From the NCBI RefSeq assembly GCF_000426605.1, contig NZ_AUFR01000001.1:248001-312000 (forward strand): a stretch of 64,000 bases of DNA. The letters run 5' to 3'. This DNA is from Propionibacterium acidifaciens DSM 21887 (GTDB lineage Bacteria > Actinomycetota > Actinomycetes > Propionibacteriales > Propionibacteriaceae). The first letter of the stretch is position 1. Every line of letters starts with the position of its first letter. Positions 1 to 7,323 of the stretch are shown here, in pieces. The position numbers and the translations under genes are program-made. The notes below the pieces were generated by a model that was given only the letters and a program-made list of their open reading frames with translations, was not told the origin of the DNA and did not search any database.

Positions 1-151
1 CAGCTTCTGAATGTACCGGTTAGTCCATATTTTGCACGAACTTGTCTTCTCACTGCGCAGCTGAGGCGTATCGGCTCCCGCGGGGCGCTCGCCGGGCGGG
101 GGCTCCGGAACGGCGGGTCCCGGGGACGGGGCGACCGCGAGGAGCCCGCCC

Positions 152-157
152 TAGGAT
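152..157 (+). promoter_or_regulatory. Putative -10 box upstream of the aldo/keto reductase gene
   Basis: TAGGAT matches the actinobacterial TANNNT -10 pattern and would start transcription near 164, leaving a leader of about 20 nt that carries the AAAGGGG ribosome-binding site. I see no clear -35 element. Bases 1-151 hold nothing I can assign; the first 60 bases are visibly more AT-rich than the rest. Confidence 0.4.
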
Positions 158-184
158 GGAGGCCACACGTTGAAAGGGGCCTCC

Positions 185-1141
185 ATGGTGCGGATCCCGC
201 GGACCGACATCGACATCCTCCCGCTCGTCCTGGGCGCCAACACCTTCGGCTGGACGAGCGACGAGCGGACCTCCTTCGCCGTGCTCGACGCCTTCGTCGC
301 GGCCGGCGGTTCGCTCATCGACACCGCCGACGGCTACTCGCACTGGGCGCCCGGCAACCACGGCGGCGAGTCCGAGACGATCATCGGACGCTGGCTCTCC
401 GCCCGCCGCTGCCGCGACCGGGTCCTGATCGCCACCAAGGTGGCCACCCATCCCCAGTTCCACGGGCTCTCCCCGGCCACCGTCTCGGCCGCGGCACGGG
501 CCTCCCTGGAGCGTCTCGGCACGGACCGCATCGACCTGTACTACGCCCACTTCGACGACGAGACCCAGAGCATCGAGGACATGGCAGGCGCCTTCGACGC
601 GCTGGTCCGCGAGGGGGTGGTGCGCCACGTCGGACTGTCGAACTTCTCCGTGGACCGCGAGCGGGAGTGGATCGCATACGCCGACCGGGAGGGCCTCGCC
701 CGCCCCGTGGCGCTCCAGCCGCAGTACAACCTGCTGCACCGGGGCGACGTGGAGAACGGCTACGGGCCGCTCGCCCGCGAATCCGACGTGGCGCTGTTCC
801 CCTACTTCTCCCTCGCATCGGGTCTGCTGACCGGCAAGTATCACTCGGCGGAGGAGATCGAGGGCTCGGCCAGGGAGGGCATGATCGGCGCCTATCTGCC
901 CGACGAGGACGCCACGAGGGCCGCCTTCGCCGTCCTCGACACGGCACGGCGCATCGCCGACGCCCACGGCGTGGAGGTGGCCGCGGTCGCCCTGGCCTGG
1001 TTGCGGGCCAGGGGCGCCACCGCGCCGATCGCCTCCGCCCGCATCCCCGGGCAGCTGCCCGCCCTGCTGGCCTCGGCCGCCCTCGAGCTGGCCGCCGACG
1101 AGGTGACCGCCCTGGACGAGGCCTCCGAGCCGTTCGTGTGA
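185..1141 (+). CDS. Aldo/keto reductase
   Basis: A 318-residue cytoplasmic NADPH-dependent oxidoreductase of the aldo/keto reductase superfamily, TIM-barrel type. The catalytic tetrad is visible: Asp46 and Tyr51 in DTADGY, Lys85 in ATKV, and His122 in YYAHFD. The pattern GANTFGW near residue 18 resembles the YghZ/Tas-like bacterial AKRs. The ATG at 185 is preceded by AAAGGGG at 173-179 with good spacing; a TTG at 170 in the same frame would add five residues but lacks a ribosome-binding site. The substrate cannot be told from sequence. The gene stands alone, followed by a 323-base gap before the amino-acid transporter. Confidence 0.9.
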   Translation: MVRIPRTDIDILPLVLGANTFGWTSDERTSFAVLDAFVAAGGSLIDTADGYSHWAPGNHGGESETIIGRWLSARRCRDRVLIATKVATHPQFHGLSPATVSAAARASLERLGTDRIDLYYAHFDDETQSIEDMAGAFDALVREGVVRHVGLSNFSVDREREWIAYADREGLARPVALQPQYNLLHRGDVENGYGPLARESDVALFPYFSLASGLLTGKYHSAEEIEGSAREGMIGAYLPDEDATRAAFAVLDTARRIADAHGVEVAAVALAWLRARGATAPIASARIPGQLPALLASAALELAADEVTALDEASEPFV

Positions 1142-1464
1142 GGGGCCCGAGGGCCTCAGGGCGGCATCCCCGGGCCCCGCCCCTCGCCGCCCTGCACGGG
1201 CGGAGGAACGCGCGGGATCAGGCGCCGTCGAGACGCGCAGCTCCCCCAGCGCGAACGGGAGAGGGCCTCGAACGGCGTGCGGCCGGCATCGCGGTGCTGC
1301 GCCGCCGGCCCCGGGGCCACATCGCGGACGATCTCATCCCGCGCGAGCGCACTCCCGCATAATGACCGCGCCATGCACGAGGGAGGGCCCCGCCCGCCAC
1401 TGCGCACAGAGCGCGAGCGGACGCCCCGGCGCCTCCCCCTCCTCCTAGACGGAAGGCGGACACG
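1142..1464 (+). other. Intergenic region upstream of the NSS transporter
   Basis: This 323-base gap has no coding frame I can support. A CATAAT at 1358-1363 is a possible -10 box for the transporter operon, without a convincing -35. The transporter ribosome-binding site GGAAGGCGGA lies at its end (1451-1460). Confidence 0.3.
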
Positions 1465-3027
1465 ATGCCCTCCCCGACCTCCTCGCCCGGAGACCCGCCG
1501 CGCGAGCAGTGGGGAAGCCAGCTGGGCTTCCTCATCGCCGCGATCGGCTCCGCCATCGGGCTGGGCAACATCTGGCGCTTCCCCGGCGTCGCCTACACCA
1601 ACGGCGGGGGCGCATTCATCGTCCCCTACGTCATGGCCCTGCTCATGGTCGGCATCCCGGTGCTCTTCCTCGACTACTCGCTGGGGCACCGCTACCGCGG
1701 CAGCGCCCCGGCGGTCTTCCGCCGCCTCAGTCGGCGGTTCGAGTGGCTCGGCTGGTGGCAGGTGCTCGTCTGCTTCGTCATCATGACCTACTACGCGGTC
1801 ATCGTGGCCTGGGCCCTGCGCTACACGGTGTTCTCCTTCACCATGGCCTGGGGCGAGGACGCCAAGGGCTTCTTCTACGACTTCATCGGGCTCAACACCG
1901 ACGCGGTCGACTACTCGGCGGCACCAGTGAGCGGAGTCGTCGTCCCGCTGCTCATCGTGTGGGCCTTCGGCCTCGTCGTCATCGCCCTCGGAGTGACCAA
2001 CGGGGTCGAGCGCGCCAACAAGATCTTCCTGCCGCTGCTCGTCGTCATGTTCGCGATCCTCGTCGTGCGGGCCGTCTGCCTGCCCGGCGCCGCCGAGGGC
2101 CTCAACGCCCTCTTCACACCGAACTGGTCGGCCCTGGGCGACTACCGGGTGTGGATGGCGGCCTTCGGGCAGATCTTCTTCTCGCTGTCGGTGGCCTTCG
2201 GTATCATGCTCACCTACTCCTCCTACCTCGACCGGCGCGCCGACCTCGTGGGCACCGGTCTGGTGGCGGGCTTCGCGAACTCCTCGTTCGAGATCCTCGC
2301 CGGCATCGGGGTCTTCGCGACGCTCGGCTACATGGCCGACCAGCAGGGCGTCGCCGTGGGCGATCTGGACGGCATCAGCGGCGTGTCCCTGTCGTTCATC
2401 ACCTTCCCCACCGTCATCTCCCAGATGCCCGGCGGCGCCCTGTTCGGGGTGCTCTTCTTCGCCTCGTTCGCGATGGCCGGCCTGACCTCCTTCATCTCGA
2501 TCATCCAGGTGGTCGCGGCCGGTCTCGCCGAGAAGTTCGGCCTCGGCACGGTCAAGGCCTCCTTCCTCGCGGGGGTCCCCTCCGCGGTGCTCTCCTTCGT
2601 GCTGTTCGCCACGAGCTCGGGGCTGTACGACCTGGACGTCGTGGACGCCTTCATCAACAACATCGGCGTGGTCGCTTCGGCCATCATCATGTGCGTGGGC
2701 GTCGGCCTGGTGCTGCGCAGGACCGGCCTGCTGCGCCGCCACCTCAACGCGGTCTCCGGCACGCGGGTCATCGGCACGTGGTGGCAGGTGCTCGTCTGCG
2801 CCGTGGTGCCCGCCCTGCTGTGCTTCATGTTCGTCCAGACCGCGTGGGCCTATGCGCACGGCGGCTACGACTCCACGAGCTACGCCCGCGGCTTCGAGGC
2901 CGTCTTCGGGTGGGGCATGCTGCTCGTGTGCGCCGTCGCGACAGCGGTGCTCACCGTGATCGGTTGGCGCACCCCGGTGGACGACTTCGCTCCTGTCGAC
3001 TCGGACGAGCTCGAGGAGGCGCACTGA
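1465..3027 (+). CDS. Sodium:neurotransmitter symporter (NSS) family amino-acid transporter, MetP-like
   Basis: A 520-residue inner-membrane secondary transporter of the NSS/LeuT family, expected to import an amino acid with sodium. The family N-terminal signature is clear: GSAIGLGNIWRFP at about residues 28-40 followed by NGGGAF, which form the sodium and substrate site in LeuT-fold proteins. About eleven to twelve hydrophobic segments follow. A tiny MetS-like subunit gene starts two bases after the stop, which is the arrangement of the MetPS methionine/alanine importer of Corynebacterium; that makes methionine and alanine the likeliest substrates (inference). The ATG has a GGAAGG ribosome-binding site nine bases upstream. 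Confidence 0.9.
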   Translation: MPSPTSSPGDPPREQWGSQLGFLIAAIGSAIGLGNIWRFPGVAYTNGGGAFIVPYVMALLMVGIPVLFLDYSLGHRYRGSAPAVFRRLSRRFEWLGWWQVLVCFVIMTYYAVIVAWALRYTVFSFTMAWGEDAKGFFYDFIGLNTDAVDYSAAPVSGVVVPLLIVWAFGLVVIALGVTNGVERANKIFLPLLVVMFAILVVRAVCLPGAAEGLNALFTPNWSALGDYRVWMAAFGQIFFSLSVAFGIMLTYSSYLDRRADLVGTGLVAGFANSSFEILAGIGVFATLGYMADQQGVAVGDLDGISGVSLSFITFPTVISQMPGGALFGVLFFASFAMAGLTSFISIIQVVAAGLAEKFGLGTVKASFLAGVPSAVLSFVLFATSSGLYDLDVVDAFINNIGVVASAIIMCVGVGLVLRRTGLLRRHLNAVSGTRVIGTWWQVLVCAVVPALLCFMFVQTAWAYAHGGYDSTSYARGFEAVFGWGMLLVCAVATAVLTVIGWRTPVDDFAPVDSDELEEAH

Positions 3028-3028
3028 G

Positions 3029-3136
3029 ATGACAGCGATCGCCCTGACGATCATGATCGGCGCCATCGTCATCATCTGGGGCGGGCTCGCGGCCTCGGTG
3101 GTCGCGCTCGCCCGGCACGGCCGCGCCCACCGCTGA
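3029..3136 (+). CDS. metS: MetS-like small subunit of the NSS transporter (35 residues)
   Basis: A 35-residue, single-span membrane peptide: a hydrophobic stretch from about residue 3 to 27 containing IIWGGLAAS, then a short basic tail (RHGRAHR). Length, the WGGL motif and position one base after the large transporter's stop codon match the MetS small subunit required for the NSS-type methionine/alanine importer in Corynebacterium. GAGGAGG at 3013-3019, inside the end of the transporter gene, is a strong ribosome-binding site. It is shorter than the roughly 60-residue corynebacterial MetS. It is easily missed by gene callers because of its size. Confidence 0.8.
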   Translation: MTAIALTIMIGAIVIIWGGLAASVVALARHGRAHR

Positions 3137-3351
3137 GGTCCGACCGATCCGCCCCCGTCCCGGGAACGCGCCGGCCCGCGCTCCCGACCAGATGGTGCCG
3201 GGCCGCGAGCGCCGTCCGCGGGCGCGGGGATGACATGCGTTCGCAGAAGAACGACCCGCCCGGTGACGGCAGCGCCGGGGTTGTCCGGGCCCGCGGCCCC
3301 GCTCAGGGTCCTCGTGCGAACTGTCACGGCCGGCCGGGGCCGTACGCCCCT

Positions 3352-3381
3352 CCGGGCGCAGGGCCGCGGCCCTGCGCCCGG
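3352..3381. terminator. Perfect 30-bp palindrome, probable bidirectional terminator
   Basis: The arms 3352-3365 and 3368-3381 are exactly complementary and the two central bases (GC) also pair, so the whole is a 30-bp palindrome. It lies between the convergent transporter operon and the tannase-like gene, six bases past the latter's stop. There is no T tract, as is usual in GC-rich actinobacteria. Confidence 0.6.
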
Positions 3382-3386
3382 GCCGG

Positions 3387-5042
3387 TCAGGCCGAGTAGA
3401 CGGCGAACCCCGTCCGCTCCGCGATCCAGGAGATGAACGCCGCGGCGTCCCGGTTCGCGCCGTGGCCCGCGTCCCAGTACATGAGGGCGTCGACGCTGTC
3501 GCCCAACCCGGTCGCGATGGCCGCCAGGTTCGCGACGATCACCGGCGAGGTGTCCGTGTCGGAGGTTCCCACCCGGATGAACCAGTTCCTCGCCCGGCCC
3601 GGATTGGCCTCGCGCAGGAAGTGCATCGGATTCATGAGCGTCAGCTTGTCGGGAATGTCCTGGTCGATCGTCGCCGAGTCGTCGCCGGTGGCCAGCCGCA
3701 GGCCGAAGTCGGTGAAATGGCGGGCGTCGGTGGTCTCGTCTCCGAACAGGCCGTTCTCGGCGCTGGCCAGGTCCTTCTGGTCGACGGCCGGGCAGGGCTT
3801 GGATCGACCCACGTGCGCCAGGAAGTCGGCGAAGCCGAAGCCCGCCCGGGAGTCCTGCCAGCTGATCCAGGGATTGCTCGACAGATAGCTCGCGCGCTCG
3901 GAGTCCGACAGCGCGGCCAGATGGTCGGTGGCCGCCGGCGCGAGATGGTTCGTGACCAAGTAGTCGCCGTAGTTGTCGGCGGTGAGCACGCCGTAGTCGC
4001 CGACGCCCTCGAGGTTCAGCTCGGCCGCGTACGCGCCGAATCCGGCGGCCAGTTCGTCCGAGACCGTCCGATCGACCGCCGCGCCGTTGTAGGCCTGGGC
4101 GCCGAAGGTCCACTCGTAGATGACGTCCTCGTGCTCGATGTCGGTCTGCGGGCAGTATCCGGCCGAGGCGAAGACGGCGTCCGAGGCGTCGGCGGCCCCG
4201 ATCTCCGCCAGGCGGCTCGTGTACAGCTCCGAGTCGCCGGAGGCCCCGAGCAGGGCCGAGAGCGCACCGCCGGCCGAGGAGCCGGTCGTGATGATGTGGT
4301 CCGTGTCACCGGGCAGCCTGCCCCGGTTGTGGTGGATCCAGCGGATCGCCGCCTTGAGGTCGACGATCTGGGCCGGTGCCTTGCCGATCCACGTGCCGTC
4401 CGAGGACTGCGCGTCGCGACCGCGGGCCCCGGGGACGACCACGACGCAGCCGGCGGCCAGGGCCAGTTCCCCGTTGTCGACCGGCTGCCCATCGGAGCCG
4501 GCCGTGTCCCCCGCGCCCGAGGCGACGCCGCCGGCGCCGGGCCCGCCGACCGAACCGTCCGGCGCACTGTCGCCCTCGGACGGGGTCCCCCCGCCGGGGG
4601 CGTCGGAGGAGCCCCGGCCGGGTGCTCCCCCGCCGGACGCTCCCCCGGAGGCGGTCGCCGAGGAGTAGCCGCCGATGTTCAGCGCCACGACGATCGGGGC
4701 GTCGCCCGCGTCCCAGGCCGTGCCGTTGAGCACGGTGGGCACCTTCACGGTCAGGCTCTGGTGGGTGCTGTCGACCGGGTCGAGGCAGTAGACGATCGAG
4801 TCGTACTGCGTGTAGCCGACCTCGACGTCGCCCGCGTCGGTGCTGACGGTGGTGCTCTGCTCGGCGCCTGCGGTGGCGTCGAAGTCGAGGGCGGAGAAGT
4901 CCCTGGTGGAGCCGGTCGAGCTCGAGCCCTGCGACGAGGCGGACGACGAGCATCCTGTCAGCAGGGGCGTGGCGGCCGTGGCCGCGGCCAGGCTGCTGAG
5001 TACCGCACGGCGGCTGATCGGGCGAGTGAATGCCTCATGCAT
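3387..5042 (-). CDS. Secreted lipoprotein alpha/beta-hydrolase, subtype B tannase-like
   Basis: A 551-residue exported esterase. The N-terminus has a twin-arginine pair (SRRAVLSSLAAA, residues 10-20), a hydrophobic stretch and a lipobox LTGC with Cys31, so it is probably a Tat-exported, surface-anchored lipoprotein. The fold is alpha/beta-hydrolase with nucleophile elbow TTGSSAGGALSALLG (Ser256 in GSSAG) and a late His527 in the DAGHGANRDAA motif. The blocks VALNIGGY, PGARGRD, VDLKAAIRWI and YCPQTDIEHED resemble bacterial subtype B tannases and feruloyl-esterase-like proteins, so an ester of a phenolic acid is a plausible substrate (inference). Residues about 130-188 are a Gly/Ser/Pro-rich low-complexity insert placed between conserved blocks. 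No good ribosome-binding site precedes the ATG. A perfect 12-bp palindrome (5060-5071) lies just upstream. Confidence 0.75.
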   Translation of the reverse strand: MHEAFTRPISRRAVLSSLAAATAATPLLTGCSSSASSQGSSSTGSTRDFSALDFDATAGAEQSTTVSTDAGDVEVGYTQYDSIVYCLDPVDSTHQSLTVKVPTVLNGTAWDAGDAPIVVALNIGGYSSATASGGASGGGAPGRGSSDAPGGGTPSEGDSAPDGSVGGPGAGGVASGAGDTAGSDGQPVDNGELALAAGCVVVVPGARGRDAQSSDGTWIGKAPAQIVDLKAAIRWIHHNRGRLPGDTDHIITTGSSAGGALSALLGASGDSELYTSRLAEIGAADASDAVFASAGYCPQTDIEHEDVIYEWTFGAQAYNGAAVDRTVSDELAAGFGAYAAELNLEGVGDYGVLTADNYGDYLVTNHLAPAATDHLAALSDSERASYLSSNPWISWQDSRAGFGFADFLAHVGRSKPCPAVDQKDLASAENGLFGDETTDARHFTDFGLRLATGDDSATIDQDIPDKLTLMNPMHFLREANPGRARNWFIRVGTSDTDTSPVIVANLAAIATGLGDSVDALMYWDAGHGANRDAAAFISWIAERTGFAVYSA

Positions 5043-5059
5043 GGCGGTGATGATGCGCG

Positions 5060-5071
5060 GCACAGCTGTGC
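5060..5071. promoter_or_regulatory. 12-bp palindrome upstream of the tannase-like gene, possible operator
   Basis: GCACAGCTGTGC is a perfect palindrome 18 bases ahead of the tannase-like start codon (minus strand). It is well placed to be an operator, but no regulator is encoded next to it. The stretch 5072-5333 shows nothing else I can name. Confidence 0.25.
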
Positions 5072-5333
5072 GATTCTTGTGCCGGTCCTGTGACGGGAAC
5101 CGGCTTCGGGAGAGTTCGGGGACGGCGCCCCACCAGGGGCGGAAACGGACCCGCAGCAGATGCCGCGCAGGGCCGCCGCATCGGCCCGTCCGGCCCCATC
5201 CGCGCACCTGGCCCGTTACCTCGTCGGTGGCCCCGGTGGGAGGGGTCACGGTCGTCGAGGCGTTGTCACCGGGCCTGGTACCGCCGACCGACCTCTGACA
5301 GAAACACCTCGCCACAGCGTTGCCGCGTCCGAT

Positions 5334-5339
5334 TAGAGT
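5334..5339 (+). promoter_or_regulatory. Putative -10 box of a leaderless transcript ahead of the chelatase gene
   Basis: TAGAGT followed by six bases and then GTG at 5346 is the same leaderless geometry seen at several other genes in this window. Transcription would start at or next to the GTG. The reading frame beginning there runs in frame into the chelatase gene, but its first codons resemble a leader peptide rather than a chelatase N-terminus (see findings). Confidence 0.45.
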
Positions 5340-5498
5340 GGCCGCGTGACTGAGTGCGGAGCCGTCCTGCTCGTGGGGCGCCCCCCACGTCGACTCCGCC
5401 GCCGTGCGCTCGGCACCGTGTCGCTCGCTGACCGGACGGACCGCCCGCGGACCCCCGGGAGGCCATTCCCCCGCAGCACCCTGTCCCCGCGAGGATCC

Positions 5499-6227
5499 AT
5501 GACCATTCCTGCCACCACGTCGAGCGGCGCCCCCGCCGATCCCTCCGCCGGGGCGGACCGCCCCGCCCTCGTCGTCGTCCTGCACGGCACGCGCAGTCCC
5601 GCCGGTTCCGAGGACGCGGAGCTCCTGCGTCGACGGGTCTGCGATCGGCTGCCCGGCACCCGGGTCGACGTCGGCTGGGTGGACGTGCACGAGGAGACCC
5701 TCGAGCGGACCCTGCCCACCGCCGGACCCGCGATCGTCGTGCCGGCCTTCCTGAGCGCCGGCCACCATGTCACCCACGACATCCCCACCGCCATCGAGCG
5801 CACCCACGGCCGGGCGCGGACCACCTCCCATGTCGGCCCCGATCTCGACCCGGCCCTGCGCGACCGTCTGACCGAGCTCGGCCCGCTCGGCGACGGCGTC
5901 GTCCTGGCCCCGGCCGGCTCGAACCACGAGAGGGCGAACCGGGGGACCCGGGCCACTGCCGAGCGCCTGTCGGCGCTGCTCGGCCGCCCGGTCGAGGTGG
6001 GTTTCTTCCACTCGGCCCATCCCAGTCCCGCCGAGGCGCTCGCCCGCCTGCGCACGGCCGGCGCCGAGGACGTCAGCGTGGCCACCAACGTCCTCCTCCC
6101 CGGCCTGTCCCAGAAGCGGATCGCGGCGCTGGGCCTGCCGACGACTCGCCCGATCGGCGTGCACGAGGCGCTCATCGAGGCGATCGTGCGCCGTCACCTG
6201 GCGGCACTGCCGCACCGGCCGTACTGA
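5499..6227 (+). CDS. CbiX/SirB-like sirohydrochlorin chelatase family protein
   Basis: A 242-residue cytoplasmic protein of the class II chelatase family (CbiX/SirB), which insert cobalt or iron into sirohydrochlorin for cobalamin or siroheme synthesis. The first-strand LVVVLHGTR (His29) and the metal-binding loop VPAFLSAGHHVTHDIP (His89/His90) are visible, with a second, more divergent half after about residue 120. No other tetrapyrrole gene is nearby, so the metal is unassigned. ATG 5499 is chosen because family similarity begins there and GAGGA sits at 5491-5495, although spacing is only three bases. A GTG at 5346 with a leaderless promoter opens the same frame and would add 51 residues unlike the family. 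Confidence 0.75.
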   Translation: MTIPATTSSGAPADPSAGADRPALVVVLHGTRSPAGSEDAELLRRRVCDRLPGTRVDVGWVDVHEETLERTLPTAGPAIVVPAFLSAGHHVTHDIPTAIERTHGRARTTSHVGPDLDPALRDRLTELGPLGDGVVLAPAGSNHERANRGTRATAERLSALLGRPVEVGFFHSAHPSPAEALARLRTAGAEDVSVATNVLLPGLSQKRIAALGLPTTRPIGVHEALIEAIVRRHLAALPHRPY

Positions 6228-6230
6228 CCG

Positions 6231-6313
6231 GGTCGCCGGCCCCCGCGCCCGGGCTTGACTGCGGCGCGCCTTCCTCGACGAGGGTGGCCTGGTCGCCGGC
6301 CCCCGCGCCCGGG
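6231..6313 (+). repeat. Two perfect 23-bp direct repeats, 60 bp period
   Basis: The same 23 bases (starting GGTCGCCGGCC) occur at 6231-6253 and again at 6291-6313, exactly 60 bp apart, directly after the chelatase stop codon. The bases just outside the repeats differ. The rest of the 366-base gap to the next gene (6228-6593) has no coding frame I can support. TAGCCT at 6560-6565 is a possible -10 box for the next gene. Confidence 0.7.
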
Positions 6314-6593
6314 TGTGGCGTACCGCTCGGCCCCAGACCATGGCCGCTTCGTTCTCCTGGTTCTTCCGCGGTCCGTTCGGACGGTCCGGGTCGACCGACA
6401 CCGGTGGTCATCTACCTATGGTCAGTCTTGCCCCACCTAGTGGGTGACCACGTCATGACACCGGCAGGACCGTCGGCCGGGTCCTGCTCGAGTCCCGAAT
6501 GGCCGCCGGTCGCCGTGCGCCGTTCCCCGGGCCGGGGCACCATCCGCAGACACGGCGACTAGCCTGTTGACACCACGTCGAAAGGACCCCGAG

Positions 6594-7133
6594 ATGACTC
6601 TCAATGACCCCTTCGCCACGATGCGGGCCGTCCCCGCCCTGACCATCACGAGCACCACCGTCCACGACGGGCAGGAGTTCGCGCCCGCCCAGATGTCGGG
6701 CCTCATGGGCGTCACCGGGGGCGGCGACGTCTCGCCCCAGCTCTCGTGGTCCGGCGCCCCGGCCGGCACGAGGAGCTACGCCGTGACGATGTACGACCCG
6801 GACGCCCCGACCGGCTCCGGCTTCTGGCACTGGGCGGTGGCGAACATCCCCGTCACGTGCACGAGCCTGCCCGCCGGCGCCGGCGACGACACCGGCTCGG
6901 GGCTGCCCGACCGGGCCGTCCAGCTGCGCAACGACGCGGGCAGCGCCCGGTACATCGGGGCCGCTCCCCCGGCCGGCCACGGGCCGCACCGGTACTTCCT
7001 CACCGTTTTCGCCCTCGACGTCGACCACTTGGATGTCGGGCCGGACGCGACGCCGGCCTTCCTCGGCTTCAACGTCTTCTTCCACACGCTCGCGCGCGGC
7101 TCCATCATCGCCATCGCCGAGACGCCCGCCTGA
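6594..7133 (+). CDS. YbhB/YbcL (PEBP-fold) family protein
   Basis: A 179-residue protein of the phosphatidylethanolamine-binding/Raf-kinase-inhibitor-like fold. The two family ligand-site motifs are present: DPDAP (Asp68-Pro72) followed by FWHW, and GPHRYFLTVFAL near residue 126. Bacterial members (YbhB, YbcL) are of unclear physiological role. No signal peptide is evident, so it is likely cytoplasmic. ATG 6594 has AAAGGA at 6581-6586 with seven-base spacing; an upstream in-frame start at 6567 has no such site. It appears monocistronic. Confidence 0.85.
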   Translation: MTLNDPFATMRAVPALTITSTTVHDGQEFAPAQMSGLMGVTGGGDVSPQLSWSGAPAGTRSYAVTMYDPDAPTGSGFWHWAVANIPVTCTSLPAGAGDDTGSGLPDRAVQLRNDAGSARYIGAAPPAGHGPHRYFLTVFALDVDHLDVGPDATPAFLGFNVFFHTLARGSIIAIAETPA

Positions 7134-7311
7134 GCCGCCTCGGCCCCTCGGCGGCGGCGCATCGCGCGGGAACCCCGCTGTACGTCCTCCCGGCGGCGGG
7201 CGCGTCCGAGCGCCCGGGGAGCGGGCATCCCGATCGGTGAGGTGATGGGTGCGCCGGTGAGCGGGGCCGCGCCAGGGGAGCGGAATGCCCCGACCTGCCC
7301 GGGCGCTCGCC

Positions 7312-7317
7312 TACACT
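7312..7317 (+). promoter_or_regulatory. -10 box for a leaderless L,D-transpeptidase transcript
   Basis: TACACT is followed by exactly six bases and the GTG start at 7324. This spacing places the transcription start at the start codon. There is no Shine-Dalgarno sequence, which agrees with a leaderless mRNA. Confidence 0.55.
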
Positions 7318-7323
7318 GCGCGG

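Noticed and set aside
5346-5498. GTG 5346 as the true start of the chelatase protein
   Set aside because: The added 51 residues are Arg/Pro-rich and unlike the family, and a better ATG follows at 5499. It is kept as a possible leader peptide instead.
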